Notes under the pieces: model-generated
Told to the model about the DNA's origin: nothing
Seen by the model: only the letters and a program-made list of their open reading frames with translations
Databases searched by the model: none
Position numbers and translations under genes: made by a program
Assembly: GCA_017744315.1 (NCBI GenBank)
Contig: JAGIBN010000002.1
Location: 452,415-516,414 of the forward strand
DNA from: Porphyrobacter sp.
GTDB taxonomy: Bacteria; Pseudomonadota; Alphaproteobacteria; Sphingomonadales; Sphingomonadaceae
Length of the DNA stretch: 64,000 bases
Direction: 5' to 3'
Shown: positions 37,484 through 47,012 of the stretch, piece by piece
How the letters are laid out: each line of letters begins with the position of its first letter
Position numbering within the stretch: the stretch's first letter is position 1

Positions 37484-40400
37484 TTAGCTCACAGGCAACT
37501 CCGAGCCGAGCATATCGACGTCGGTGTAGTCACCCTCCACGTGCTTTCTGTGCTTCCCTCTCAGCAGAAGGTGACTGATCGCCGGGAGGACGAACAAGGT
37601 CAGCAAGGTCGACGTAATCAGCCCGCCGATCACGACGACGGCGAGCGGCTTTTGCACCTCGGCCCCGGTGCCTGTGGCCAAGGCCATGGGCACGAAGCCG
37701 ATGGCGGGAACGATGCCGGTCATCAGCACCGCCCGCACGCGTTCCATGGTGCCTTTCTGAACCGCCTGGTCGACGGCCATTCCTGCATCCAACCGGTAAT
37801 TGATGCTGGTCATCACCACCAACCCGTTGAGGACGGTAACACCCGACAGGACGATGAAGCCCACCGCCGCCGACACCGAAAACGGATGGCCGGTAAGCAA
37901 CAATGCGAACACCCCTCCGGCGAGCGCAAGCGGAATGGCCGAGTAGACCGCCAAGGCTTGGCGTACCCCGCGCAAGGCCAGGAACAGCAATCCAAATATC
38001 GCAGCAAAGATCAGCGGGATCACCAGCGACAGCCTTGCCGAGGCCGCTTGGAGATTTTCGAACTGGCCGCCCCATTCGATGAAACTGCCAGGCGGCAGTG
38101 TCACCTCCCGGGCCACCTTTTCCTGGGCCTCAGTCACGAACGAGCCGAGGTCGTTGCCCCTAACGTTGGCCTGGACCACGACACGTCGCTTGCCGTTCTC
38201 GCGGCTGACCTGGTTAAGACCTTCTGAGAAGCTGAACCGGGCCAATTCGCGCAACGGAACCGATGCGCGATGTGCGTCTTCCCCTGGAAGCATGACCGGC
38301 AGAGCTCCAACGGCATCGAGATCGTTACGAGTGACCGCGTCCAACCGAACGACAACATCGTAGCGACGGTCGCCTTCGAACACGATGCCTGCCTCCCGGC
38401 CTCCCATCGCCGCCGCGACGGTGTCGCTGACGTCCTTCAGGCTAAGGCCGTACCGAGCGATCGCGTCGCGATCAAACTGCACGTCTAGCACAGGGAAGCC
38501 CTCGGTCTGTTCGACTTTGACGTCGGCTGCGCCCGGAACGGTGTCGAGCACCGCCGCGATTTCGTTCGCCGTCCGGCCCATGGCTTCGAGATCGTCACCG
38601 TAGACCTTCACGGCGATGTCGCCACGAACGCCGGCAATGAGCTCGTTGAAGCGGAGTTGGATCGGTTGGCTGATCTCCAGCGCGTTCCCGACGAGCGGTT
38701 CGAGCTTATTCTCGACGCGCTCGATCACGTCATCCTTGGTGTTCACCCCATCAGGCCATTCGTCCTTCGGCTTGAGGATGATGAACGTGTCAGATGCGTT
38801 GGGCGGCATCGGGTCACTCGCGACCTCAGCCGTGCCGGTCTTCGAGAACACGAAGGCCACCTCGGGCAGTGTAGCGACGGTCTTTTCGACCTGCTCCTGC
38901 ATCCTCGTCGACTGCGCCAGCGAGGTTGAGGGGATGCGCACCGCTTGCATCGCCAGGTTGCCCTCGCCCAGCACGGGCAGGAACTCGCTGCCGAGCATGG
39001 TAAAGACCAGAGCTGCCGCCGCAAACGTTCCGGCACCCGCGCCGATCCACCGCCACGGGCGGGCGATGATACGGCGGAGCACAGGCTCGTAGCGTCTCTT
39101 CACCCACGCAACTGCCTTCACGTCCTTCTCGGCCACCTCACCGCGAATGAGCAGCGCAACCATCGCAGGGACGAAGGTAAGCGATGCGAGGAACGCCCCC
39201 GCAAGCGCTAGAAGCACCGTGATTGCCATCGGAGAGAAGGTCTTGCCCTCAACACCCGTGAAGGTGAGCAACGGAATGAAGACCAGGAAGATGATGGCTT
39301 GGCCGAACAGCGTGGGTCGGATCATCTCCTTCGAGGCTTCAAACACCTCGTGCAGCCGCTCATCGCGCGAGAGGATACGTCCTTCCTTCTGTTGGCGATG
39401 AGCCAGTCGCTGAAGACAGTTTTCAATGATGATGATCGAGCCATCGACGATCAGCCCGAAGTCGAGAGCGCCCAGGCTCATGAGGTTACCGGATGTACCG
39501 GTGAGATTCATGCCGGTGCCCATGATCAGGAACGAGATAGGGATGACCAGCGCCGCAATGACCGCGGCACGAAAGTTCCCGAGCATCCAAAACAGCACCC
39601 CGATCACGAGCAGGGCCCCGAACAGCAGGTTCTCTTCAACGGTGCCGATAGTCGCATCGACCAAGTGCGAACGGTCGAGGACCGTCGTGACCTGGATTCC
39701 CGGCGGCAGGGAACCCGCGACCTCGTCCAGCCTCTCAGCTGAAGCGGCAGCGACGATGCGGCTATTGGCGCCCGCCAGCATCAGCACGGTACCCACCACA
39801 ACTTCCTTGCCGTTCTGGGTGGCGGTGCCCGTCCGAAGATCGCCGCCGATCGTGACCGTTGCGACATCTCGGACCTGGACTGGAACGCCCCCTCGCGTGG
39901 CGATGGTGGCACGATCGATTTCGTCGAGATCACGAATCCGGCCATCAACACGAACGAGAAACGCTTCGCCTCCGCGTTCCACGAAGTTGGCACCGACCGA
40001 GATATTGGCCGCCTCGAGGGCTTCGGCGAGCTCGGTGAACGAGATGCCATAGCTCGACATGCGCGCCGCATCGGGCTGAACGACAAACTGCTTCTCGTAA
40101 CCGCCGATGGAATCGATACCGGCAACACCGGAAACGGAGCGCAGTTGTGGCCGGATTACCCAGTCCTGGACCGAACGCAGGTAGCCCTCTTTCGCGATGT
40201 CGTCGGCGAGGATTTCTCCCGACGGTGTCATGTAGGAACCGTCCGGCTGGAAACCCGGGCGCCCCGCGACGCGCGGATTTTCTTTGGTATCAGTGGGAGC
40301 AAAGTCCACGACGTACATCAGGACTTCGCCGAGTCCGGTTGAGACCGGGCCCATCTCCGGCTCTACTCCCTCGGGCAGCGTACCCTTCGCTTGATTCAGC

Positions 40401-40738
40401 CTTTCAGCGACCTGCTGGCGGGCGAAGTAGAGATCAGTGCCGTCTTCGAAGACAACGGTGACCTGGCTGAAGCCGTTGCGCGAGATCGAGCGAGAGCTTT
40501 CCAGTCCCGGGATACCGGCCATCGCTGTTTCTACCGGGAAGGTGACGAGCCGCTCCATGTCGAGCGGCCCGAGGTTTGGCGCGGCCGTATTGATCTGCAC
40601 CTGCTTGTTGGTGATGTCGGGAACCGCGTCGATCGGCAGTTTCAGTAATTGGAAAACGCCAAAGAAGGCGATGATCATGGTGATGATCACTACCGCCCAT
40701 CGGAAGCGGATCGAAGCGTCTAGGATGCGTGTGATCAT
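37484..40738 (-). CDS. czcA: heavy-metal RND efflux pump (CzcA-like)
   Basis: Inner-membrane proton/metal antiporter of a tripartite efflux system, 1084 residues. It opens MITRILDASIRFRWAVV, followed by a porter domain with PIDAVPDITNKQVQINT. Transmembrane helix 4 reads DFGLIVDGSIIIIEN, with the Asp-x5-Asp-x6-Glu proton-relay signature of the CzcA/CnrA branch (Co, Zn, Cd, Ni). It is not the CusA copper/silver branch. Twelve helices are expected. It starts one base after the czcB stop. Metal specificity beyond divalent cations is inference. Confidence 0.94.
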   Translation of the reverse strand: MITRILDASIRFRWAVVIITMIIAFFGVFQLLKLPIDAVPDITNKQVQINTAAPNLGPLDMERLVTFPVETAMAGIPGLESSRSISRNGFSQVTVVFEDGTDLYFARQQVAERLNQAKGTLPEGVEPEMGPVSTGLGEVLMYVVDFAPTDTKENPRVAGRPGFQPDGSYMTPSGEILADDIAKEGYLRSVQDWVIRPQLRSVSGVAGIDSIGGYEKQFVVQPDAARMSSYGISFTELAEALEAANISVGANFVERGGEAFLVRVDGRIRDLDEIDRATIATRGGVPVQVRDVATVTIGGDLRTGTATQNGKEVVVGTVLMLAGANSRIVAAASAERLDEVAGSLPPGIQVTTVLDRSHLVDATIGTVEENLLFGALLVIGVLFWMLGNFRAAVIAALVIPISFLIMGTGMNLTGTSGNLMSLGALDFGLIVDGSIIIIENCLQRLAHRQQKEGRILSRDERLHEVFEASKEMIRPTLFGQAIIFLVFIPLLTFTGVEGKTFSPMAITVLLALAGAFLASLTFVPAMVALLIRGEVAEKDVKAVAWVKRRYEPVLRRIIARPWRWIGAGAGTFAAAALVFTMLGSEFLPVLGEGNLAMQAVRIPSTSLAQSTRMQEQVEKTVATLPEVAFVFSKTGTAEVASDPMPPNASDTFIILKPKDEWPDGVNTKDDVIERVENKLEPLVGNALEISQPIQLRFNELIAGVRGDIAVKVYGDDLEAMGRTANEIAAVLDTVPGAADVKVEQTEGFPVLDVQFDRDAIARYGLSLKDVSDTVAAAMGGREAGIVFEGDRRYDVVVRLDAVTRNDLDAVGALPVMLPGEDAHRASVPLRELARFSFSEGLNQVSRENGKRRVVVQANVRGNDLGSFVTEAQEKVAREVTLPPGSFIEWGGQFENLQAASARLSLVIPLIFAAIFGLLFLALRGVRQALAVYSAIPLALAGGVFALLLTGHPFSVSAAVGFIVLSGVTVLNGLVVMTSINYRLDAGMAVDQAVQKGTMERVRAVLMTGIVPAIGFVPMALATGTGAEVQKPLAVVVIGGLITSTLLTLFVLPAISHLLLRGKHRKHVEGDYTDVDMLGSELPVS

Positions 40739-40739
40739 C

Positions 40740-41909
40740 TCAATGCTCCGCCTCGCCCTTGCCGAGTTCGGCCTTGAGAAGGAAAGCTCCGCGCGTTGCG
40801 ACCACGGAGCCGGTACGAAGGCCTTCGACTATCTCGACGCGTCCATCGCCGCGTTGGCCCGCCACGACATTGGTGGCCTGGAAGCCGTTGGCAGCCCGTA
40901 CGAACACCACATCGCGTCCCTCGAAGCTCTGCACTGCTTCCTCGGGCAGCGCGATACGGCTGGTGTCAGCACCAGCGGGCTGAATTCGAGCGCGCAGTCC
41001 CTGGCCCTGGCTGAGTCCATCTGCACCTTGGGGCTCAAGAACAACCGTGGCTGTCTTGCTCTCTGGGTCGAGACCCGGCGTGACCGAGCGAACCACCGCC
41101 CCGCGCGTTTCGCCATTGGCGAGTTCGATCACTGCGCTGTCGCCAGGTCGCACTCGGCGAGCATCGGCCGCGAGGACCGACACGTTGACCTGGATGCGGT
41201 TGGGATCTGCTACACGAAACAGCTCGGTCCCGGCCGGAACGAATGCGCCGAGTGTTGCGTCGGCCTTGGTGATGCGACCGGATATCAGGCTGACCACAGC
41301 CAACGTCCGCCCATCGCCGCTGACCTTCGAAGCGCTGGCGGCTGCACGCGCACGACGCGCCTCGGCTTCGGCTTGCGAGAGCGCGGCACGCGCCCCTTCA
41401 AGATCCTGTCGCGCGGTGACCTTGGCTTCGTAGAGACGCTGCTCGCGTTCATAAGCGGATCGGGCCAGAGAAAGTTGGGCCTCTGCACTGCTGCGCTCCG
41501 ACGAAAGCGCCGCCGCATCGCGGCTTTCCATCGTCGCAACTGACTCCCCTGCCCGGACATATTCACCGAGGCGCCGGTTGATGCCCACGATCGCTCCGTC
41601 GGCGCGGGCGGTCAGTACCGCCTCGCCGGCAGGCGTGGGCGCAACCACACCTTGCGCCAGGATCTCGGAAGCCAGCCCGCCGCCCTGGACTTGCTCGCTG
41701 ACAATCCCGGCGGCCTTGGCGCGGTCCGCCGTCATGGCGACAAAACCTTCGGGACCGTGCTCTTCCTCTGCGTCCTTTGCAACTTCAGTCGAAGCCACAT
41801 TGGATGCTGGAGTGGTTGAGCGGCCTAGAAAGTAGCCGCCCGCGACCAGAACCACCGCCCCGGCAGCGCTGATCGCGATCACTTTGTTTCTGTTCGATTG
41901 GAGTTCCAT
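40740..41909 (-). CDS. czcB: RND efflux periplasmic adaptor (CzcB-like membrane fusion protein)
   Basis: 389 residues from the ATG at 41907-41909. One N-terminal anchor helix (VIAISAAGAVVLVAGGYFLG) is followed by a linker with EEEHGPEG that could touch metal. Then come a barrel-sandwich domain with coiled-coil hairpin (about residues 130-200, rich in Ala, Glu, Arg and Gln) and beta-barrel segments (GTELFRVADPNRIQVNVSVLA, VRSVTPGLDPESKTATVVLEP). An upstream ATG would add 11 residues that enter the czcC gap. It bridges CzcA to CzcC. Confidence 0.92.
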   Translation of the reverse strand: MELQSNRNKVIAISAAGAVVLVAGGYFLGRSTTPASNVASTEVAKDAEEEHGPEGFVAMTADRAKAAGIVSEQVQGGGLASEILAQGVVAPTPAGEAVLTARADGAIVGINRRLGEYVRAGESVATMESRDAAALSSERSSAEAQLSLARSAYEREQRLYEAKVTARQDLEGARAALSQAEAEARRARAAASASKVSGDGRTLAVVSLISGRITKADATLGAFVPAGTELFRVADPNRIQVNVSVLAADARRVRPGDSAVIELANGETRGAVVRSVTPGLDPESKTATVVLEPQGADGLSQGQGLRARIQPAGADTSRIALPEEAVQSFEGRDVVFVRAANGFQATNVVAGQRGDGRVEIVEGLRTGSVVATRGAFLLKAELGKGEAEH

Positions 41910-41955
41910 GTACGGGATTCCTTGTTGCGCCCTCAGGCGCACGAATGGGATTGGG

Positions 41956-43218
41956 CTAGCGAGCCGATCGATCGGCTGCCGCCAGGCGGATCAGCAGTGC
42001 GGCCGATCTGCCCTGAGCTTCACGTGCGTCGATCAGCGCGCGACGAACTCCGTCGCGAGCGTCACCCGCAGCCAGCAATTCAATCAGCTCGAGCTTGCCT
42101 TCGCGGTATCCGATCTCAGCCAGGCGCAAGGCTTCTTCGGCCTGAGGCAGCGACTCCGCTTCAAGCGTGTCGGCTTTGGCTTCGGCGGCCAGGTATTCGG
42201 CCCGGGCTTCCGACACCGTTTGGCTGTAGTCGGCCGCAGCAACCGCTTCCCGAGCCGATGCTGATCGGACACGAGCCTGGGCTGCCGAGATATTGCCCTG
42301 ATTTTGATTCCAGAGAGGCAACGGCACTGCGACGCCCACGACCAGCGCCTGATCGTTGCTTGCGTGAAACCTGCGCACCCCGGCTGAAACGGCAAGATCG
42401 GGCGCACCCAGCGATCGCTCTCGGGCAACACCCGCTTCGGCTGCTTGTCGCTCGGCAGACGCGAGCTTCAGGTCGAGGCCTTCATAGGACGACAGCAGTT
42501 CGTAAGGTGGCCGCAGCTTCGGGAAGGCGTTCGTCGGCGTTGGAGCCGATTGATCGGACCAAAGAGCACCTAGTGCGAAACGGGCAGCGAGCGCGGTTGC
42601 CTGCGCAGCCTTCAGTTCCGCCTCAGCCTCAGCCAATTCCGACTGAGCCCGAAGCGCGCGAAGCGGAGGCTCGCGTCCAGCCTCCACGAGCACGTTTGCA
42701 ATCCGCGCCAATTCACGACTTCGGTCGTAAACGTCTTGTGCAAGAGCAACACGCGCCTGCGCAGCAACCGCCGAGACGTAGCGCTGTCGGACCATCAGCC
42801 CGATGTCGGCCACCGCGAGCTGCTCTCGGAGCTGCGCAACCGCCAAGTCCGCTTTGGCAGCCCCCGTCCGGGCGTTACGTTTCCCACCGAGCTCGAGCGG
42901 AAGCCCTGCACTCAGCGTATATTCGGACGACTGAAGACCCGAATAGTCTCCAGTTCCGGCAAAGTTCTCGACTTCAATCGAGAGTTCCGGGTTCGGACGT
43001 AGCCGCGCTTGCCTTATCAGCGCTTCGGCCGCCTCGACATCTGCACGAGGACCCATCGCCCTCGGATTCTGTGTTTCCGTCCCGGGTTCATTTGAAGCGC
43101 CGGCGAGGGCCAGGGCCTGTTCTAAAGTTAGTGACCCACTATCCTGCGCCGCGACGGCCAGCGGCGCGATCGCGCAGCCGGCGCCCGCCAGGAGGGCACC
43201 GCACAATAAGGATTTCAT
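41956..43218 (-). CDS. czcC: outer-membrane efflux channel (CzcC/TolC-like)
   Basis: 420 residues with a Sec signal (LLCGALLAGAGCAIAPLAVAAQ). Two outer-membrane-efflux-protein repeats follow, with long Ala/Glu/Arg-rich helices and turns such as ARLRPNPELSIEVENFAG and GVAVPLPLWNQNQG, the latter a typical OEP motif. It forms the outer-membrane duct for CzcA-CzcB. It lies 46 bases before czcB and 56 bases after the small His-rich gene. Confidence 0.92.
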   Translation of the reverse strand: MKSLLCGALLAGAGCAIAPLAVAAQDSGSLTLEQALALAGASNEPGTETQNPRAMGPRADVEAAEALIRQARLRPNPELSIEVENFAGTGDYSGLQSSEYTLSAGLPLELGGKRNARTGAAKADLAVAQLREQLAVADIGLMVRQRYVSAVAAQARVALAQDVYDRSRELARIANVLVEAGREPPLRALRAQSELAEAEAELKAAQATALAARFALGALWSDQSAPTPTNAFPKLRPPYELLSSYEGLDLKLASAERQAAEAGVARERSLGAPDLAVSAGVRRFHASNDQALVVGVAVPLPLWNQNQGNISAAQARVRSASAREAVAAADYSQTVSEARAEYLAAEAKADTLEAESLPQAEEALRLAEIGYREGKLELIELLAAGDARDGVRRALIDAREAQGRSAALLIRLAAADRSAR

Positions 43219-43274
43219 GATTCATTCCGCTCAAAGCCTGTTGATCATCGATGCGCCAGGTCGGCGCGCGACGA

Positions 43275-43619
43275 TCAGGCCCTGGGCGGGCGTTTGAGGG
43301 AATCAGGCGTAATCGAGGCCAAGCGGAGCTCGCCCGATGGCTGGTGCACAACCAGGACAAATAGCGCTTCTACTTGAGCCGCCAGAGGAGGTACCTGCTG
43401 GGCTCCGTGATGGCAGTGGCCATGGAGGCATGCGCCGTGTCGGTCATTGTCGGGTTCTTGTTTGGAACCAGTTTGATCAACCGCAACAACCTCAACAGCT
43501 GCTGCCTCAGTGGCTGGCCCGCAAGCGACAGCATCCACCGATCCGACGAACAAGACGCCGAACACCAGCAAGATCAGCGCAAGCCGACCGAAGTTTCTGA
43601 TTGGCGGGCCAAACACCAT
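43275..43619 (-). CDS. small exported His/Cys-rich protein heading the czc operon
   Basis: 114 residues. An N-terminal signal or anchor (LALILLVFGVLFVGSVDAVAC) is followed by a Val/Ala-rich region and the cluster HGACLHGHCHHG at about residues 62-73, with two Cys and five His, a probable metal-binding site. Its place first in the czcCBA operon suggests a periplasmic metal buffer or sensor, by analogy with other small proteins in cation-efflux operons. I do not recognise a named family. Confidence 0.7.
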   Translation of the reverse strand: MVFGPPIRNFGRLALILLVFGVLFVGSVDAVACGPATEAAAVEVVAVDQTGSKQEPDNDRHGACLHGHCHHGAQQVPPLAAQVEALFVLVVHQPSGELRLASITPDSLKRPPRA

Positions 43620-43742
43620 ACGATGTGGCTCATACCCATGTATCCTACCTCAGTCACGCCACTTATGACGGCCGCGTTCGTCGCGAAAGCGGCCCGGGCT
43701 GTCCCGCTTTCCGTGCCAAATGCTGTTTGCGGATGGCCTGGC

Positions 43743-43913
43743 TCAGTGCCCTATCGCCGCGAAGAACGCCGCCAGAAGGAGGAAGATAGCTCCCCATGCG
43801 AAAGCCATGACGACGGTCTTCTTCGCACCGATGCGATGCGCCCGATAGGAACCTGCCGCCAGGACGAGCCACCCGGTCAGAGCTATCACTGATACCCACG
43901 CGTATCCGCTCAT
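43743..43913 (-). CDS. small two-helix membrane protein of unknown function
   Basis: 56 residues from the ATG at 43911-43913, which overlaps the upstream gene's stop (ATGA). Two hydrophobic segments, YAWVSVIALTGWLVLAAGSY and VVMAFAWGAIFLLLAAFFAA, flank a basic loop RAHRIGAKK, a hairpin with the loop inside. A longer open reading upstream is out of register with the operon and was not used. It is the last gene of the mltB-to-MBL run. Function unknown. Confidence 0.65.
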   Translation of the reverse strand: MSGYAWVSVIALTGWLVLAAGSYRAHRIGAKKTVVMAFAWGAIFLLLAAFFAAIGH

Positions 43914-44677
43914 GCGATCAGTTCCATGCCGTCGTATCCCACCAGCACGCCCGCCGGCACTTCTTGAGAAAGCTCCGCATAGTCCATGCTCTTGTCGAGA
44001 TGCGTCAGAACGGCGGTCTTGGCGCGGCAACGTTCGAAAAGCTTGAGCGCAGTCCCAAGTCCAGCGTGAGTTGGATGCGGTTCGCGACGCAGGCAGTCGG
44101 TTACCAGGATGTCGATCCCGTAAAACAGGTCGACCATATCTTCGGTAATCTCTGCGAAGTCTGTCGCATAACCGATTGATTTTCCATCCGCCTCGAAACG
44201 AAATCCCGTGCTGGTTATCGGCCCGTGCGGCATCTCGACAGAGCCGATGGCGAAACCCTGGTGGATCTTGACCACATCGAGCGATTCAAGCTGGACGATC
44301 GTCGGATATCCGTCCCGGCCAGAGAACACATAGCCAAACCGCTGGCGCAGGCGGCGCGCGGTCTCGACAGAAGCGAAACCAGGCAACGGAGCGCTCCTGT
44401 GAAAGCGCATCGGACGCAAGTCGTCGATCCCATGACAATGATCGGCGTGGTCATGCGTCCAGAAAACCGCGTCGACCTTGTCGATATTGTTACCTAGCAA
44501 CTGATGGCGCAAGTCCGGCGAGGTATCGACAAGCAGTCGGGCCCCGGCGTTACTCTCAACGATGATCGAAACGCGCGTCCGCCGGTTTCTCGGCTCGTTG
44601 GGATCGCATTCACCCCAATCATTCCCGATGCGCGGAACACCGGTCGAGGTCCCGGATCCGAGCACCAGCAACTTCAC
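43910..44677 (-). CDS. metallo-beta-lactamase-fold hydrolase (PhnP/RNase Z-like)
   Basis: 255 residues. It opens LLVLGSGTSTGVPRIGNDW, as in PhnP-type phosphodiesterases. Metal ligands are THDHADHCHG near residue 74, an Asp in GYATDFAEI and a C-terminal His in VLTHLDKSM. The fold binds two Zn and cleaves phosphodiesters, and the substrate is unassigned. It overlaps tatD by four bases and the small membrane gene by four. Confidence 0.9.
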   Translation of the reverse strand: MKLLVLGSGTSTGVPRIGNDWGECDPNEPRNRRTRVSIIVESNAGARLLVDTSPDLRHQLLGNNIDKVDAVFWTHDHADHCHGIDDLRPMRFHRSAPLPGFASVETARRLRQRFGYVFSGRDGYPTIVQLESLDVVKIHQGFAIGSVEMPHGPITSTGFRFEADGKSIGYATDFAEITEDMVDLFYGIDILVTDCLRREPHPTHAGLGTALKLFERCRAKTAVLTHLDKSMDYAELSQEVPAGVLVGYDGMELIA

Positions 44678-45450
44678 GGCGCGGCCTTGCTGAACAGCGA
44701 ATAGAAATTGCGCGTGGTATTGGCCGCGAGCGTTTCGAAGCTCTCGCCCCGAAGCTGGGCCACGAACTTCGCCGTGTCGCGAACGTAGGCAGGCTCACAC
44801 GCCTTGCCGCGATGCGGAACCGGCGCGAGGAACGGGCTGTCGGTTTCGACCAAAAGTCGATCCGCTGGAATTTCCTTAGCGAATTCCTGCAGATCGCGAG
44901 CATTCTTGAATGTGACTATACCCGAAATTGAGATCGTCAGGCCCAGCTCCAGCACCTTGCGACCGAAGTCCGCCGAGGCCGTGAAGCAATGGATCAGCGC
45001 CGGGAAGGCGCCCTTCTCCATTTCGTCTGCCAGAATGTCGCTCGTGTCGGTGTCGGCATCGCGGGTGTGAATGATGATCGGAAGACCGGTCTTCCGCGCG
45101 ACGGCAATGTGGGTCCGGAACAGCGCTTGCTGCACCGCCCGATCCGACTTGTCGTAGTAGTAGTCGAGCCCGGTTTCCCCGATGCCTATGACCCGCGGGT
45201 GGTTAGCGGCCTCCAGCAAGGCAGCCTCGCCCAGGTCGGCGTGCTGATCGGCCTCGTGCGGGTGAATGCCAATGCTGGCCCAAACGTCGGGCTCGCGCTC
45301 CGCCGTGGCGACAATGGCTTCCCATTCCCGCTGCCGAGTGGAGATGTTGAGGAACGCCTTCACACCGGCCTCGCGCGCACGCGCGAGAACCGCTGGCTGA
45401 TCTTCCACCAAGCCCTCGTAATTGAGGTGGCAGTGGCTATCGATCAGCAT
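44674..45450 (-). CDS. tatD: TatD-family metal-dependent deoxyribonuclease
   Basis: 258 residues. Metal-site motifs in order are DSHCHLN, GETGLDYYYD, IIIHTRDA, IHCFT and ETDSPFLAP, all intact. TatD enzymes trim DNA 3' ends and may proofread D-aminoacyl-tRNA. The ATG at 45448-45450 shares one base with the metG stop. A longer frame upstream is antisense or alternative reading of metG. metG-tatD adjacency is common. Confidence 0.93.
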   Translation of the reverse strand: MLIDSHCHLNYEGLVEDQPAVLARAREAGVKAFLNISTRQREWEAIVATAEREPDVWASIGIHPHEADQHADLGEAALLEAANHPRVIGIGETGLDYYYDKSDRAVQQALFRTHIAVARKTGLPIIIHTRDADTDTSDILADEMEKGAFPALIHCFTASADFGRKVLELGLTISISGIVTFKNARDLQEFAKEIPADRLLVETDSPFLAPVPHRGKACEPAYVRDTAKFVAQLRGESFETLAANTTRNFYSLFSKAAP

Positions 45451-47012
45451 CAGGCCTCCGCCTCTTGAGGCAGCTCGAGCCGCGGGAACACCGGCGTCGG
45501 GTTGTCCACGCGGATCGCTTCGAGCGCCGGATCTCGAGCTAGAGCAGCGAAGTCGCGAGCGTCCGCCGGGATCGACAAGGCATCCAGCATCTTGGCCGAG
45601 GCCCGGGGAGTTACTGGCGAAATGGCGACCGCCAGATCCCGAATGCAACCGCACAGCGTGGCCAGCACTCGCTCCATCCGCGCCGGATCGGTCTTGCGAA
45701 GCGCCCACGGAGCCTGCTCGTCGATGTAGGCGTTGCAGGCGAACACAGCTTGCATCCACGCTTCCAAGCCCGCCGCAAATGCCAAGGACTCGAACGCCTC
45801 GGGCAATTCCACCGAACAGGCCCGCGCCACCTTGTCGCGCAAGACCTGATCGGGCTCAGTTACCGGAGCCTGTGCGGTGAAACCGCCGTCGCAATTCTTG
45901 GCGATGAAACTCATCACACGCTGCGCCAGGTTACCGAAGCTATTGGCAAGTTCGGCGTTGTTGCGGTTCACGATCGCTTCGTGCGACCACGACCCGTCCT
46001 GCCCGAAGCTGAACTCGCGCAGCAGGAAGTAGCGCAAGGTGTCTACGCCGTAGCGGTCCGCCAGCTCGCCGGGATCGGTGACGTTGCCGAGCGTCTTGGA
46101 CTCTTTCACGCCCCGGTTGAGCAGGAAGCCATGGCCGAACACACCCTTGGGCAGCGGCAGACCAGCGCTCATGAGGAACGCGGGCCAGTAAACCGCGTGA
46201 AAGCGCACGATGTCCTTGCCGATCAGGTGCAGGTCGGCCGGCCAGTACTTGCGGAATTCCTCGGTGTTGTCGGGATAGCCGATACCCGTGAGGTAGTTGG
46301 TCAAGGCGTCCACCCAGACGTACATCACGTGGTTCTCGTGCCCTGGAACCTTCACGCCCCAATCGAAGCTGCTCCGACTGACTGAGAGATCGCGCAGACC
46401 GCCTTCAACAAAGCGCAGCACTTCGTTGCGACGGGTGTCCGGGCGGATGAAGTCGGGATTGGTACGGAAAAGCTCGAGCAGTGGCTCCTGGTAACGCGAA
46501 AGCCGGAAGAACCAGCTCTCTTCCACGGTCCACTCGACGGGCGTACCCTGGGGCGAGAGCTTTTCGCCCTCCTCCCCTGCGATCAGTTCGCTTTCGTCGT
46601 AATAGGCTTCGTCGCGGATCGAATACCAGCCTTCGTAGCGGTCGAGGTAGAGATCACCGTTGGCCTCCATCGCCTTCCACAGGGCCTGGCTCGCGCGGTG
46701 GTGATCGTCCTGGCTCGTGCGGAAGAAGCGATCATAGGTTATGTCAAGTTTATCGAACAAATCACGGAAATAACCGGACATTTCGTCCGCGAGCTCGCGC
46801 GGCGTTATACCCAGGTCCCGGGCTTTCTGCGCCATCTTGAGGCCGTGTTCGTCGGTGCCGGTCTGGAAACGAACGTCCCGGCCGCGCAGCCGCTGAAAGC
46901 GGGCCATGACGTCGGCCGCGATTGTTTCATAGGCGTGCCCGATGTGCGGGCGCCCGTTGGGATAGTGGATTGCGGTAGTAAGATAGTAGGGCTCAACCAT
47001 AAGTTGGCTCAC
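45450..47012 (-). CDS. metG: methionine-tRNA ligase
   Basis: Charges tRNA-Met, 520 residues, the short class without the C-terminal tRNA-binding extension. The HIGH motif is in YPNGRPHIGHAY near residue 23. The KMSKS loop reads K303-E-S-K-T307, keeping both lysines but replacing Met with Glu and the last Ser with Thr. No CxxC zinc pair is present in the connective peptide, as in the zinc-free subclass. Met 1 or Met 5 could start. The 5' end overlaps holB by 20 bases at most. Confidence 0.95.
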   Translation of the reverse strand: MSQLMVEPYYLTTAIHYPNGRPHIGHAYETIAADVMARFQRLRGRDVRFQTGTDEHGLKMAQKARDLGITPRELADEMSGYFRDLFDKLDITYDRFFRTSQDDHHRASQALWKAMEANGDLYLDRYEGWYSIRDEAYYDESELIAGEEGEKLSPQGTPVEWTVEESWFFRLSRYQEPLLELFRTNPDFIRPDTRRNEVLRFVEGGLRDLSVSRSSFDWGVKVPGHENHVMYVWVDALTNYLTGIGYPDNTEEFRKYWPADLHLIGKDIVRFHAVYWPAFLMSAGLPLPKGVFGHGFLLNRGVKESKTLGNVTDPGELADRYGVDTLRYFLLREFSFGQDGSWSHEAIVNRNNAELANSFGNLAQRVMSFIAKNCDGGFTAQAPVTEPDQVLRDKVARACSVELPEAFESLAFAAGLEAWMQAVFACNAYIDEQAPWALRKTDPARMERVLATLCGCIRDLAVAISPVTPRASAKMLDALSIPADARDFAALARDPALEAIRVDNPTPVFPRLELPQEAEA

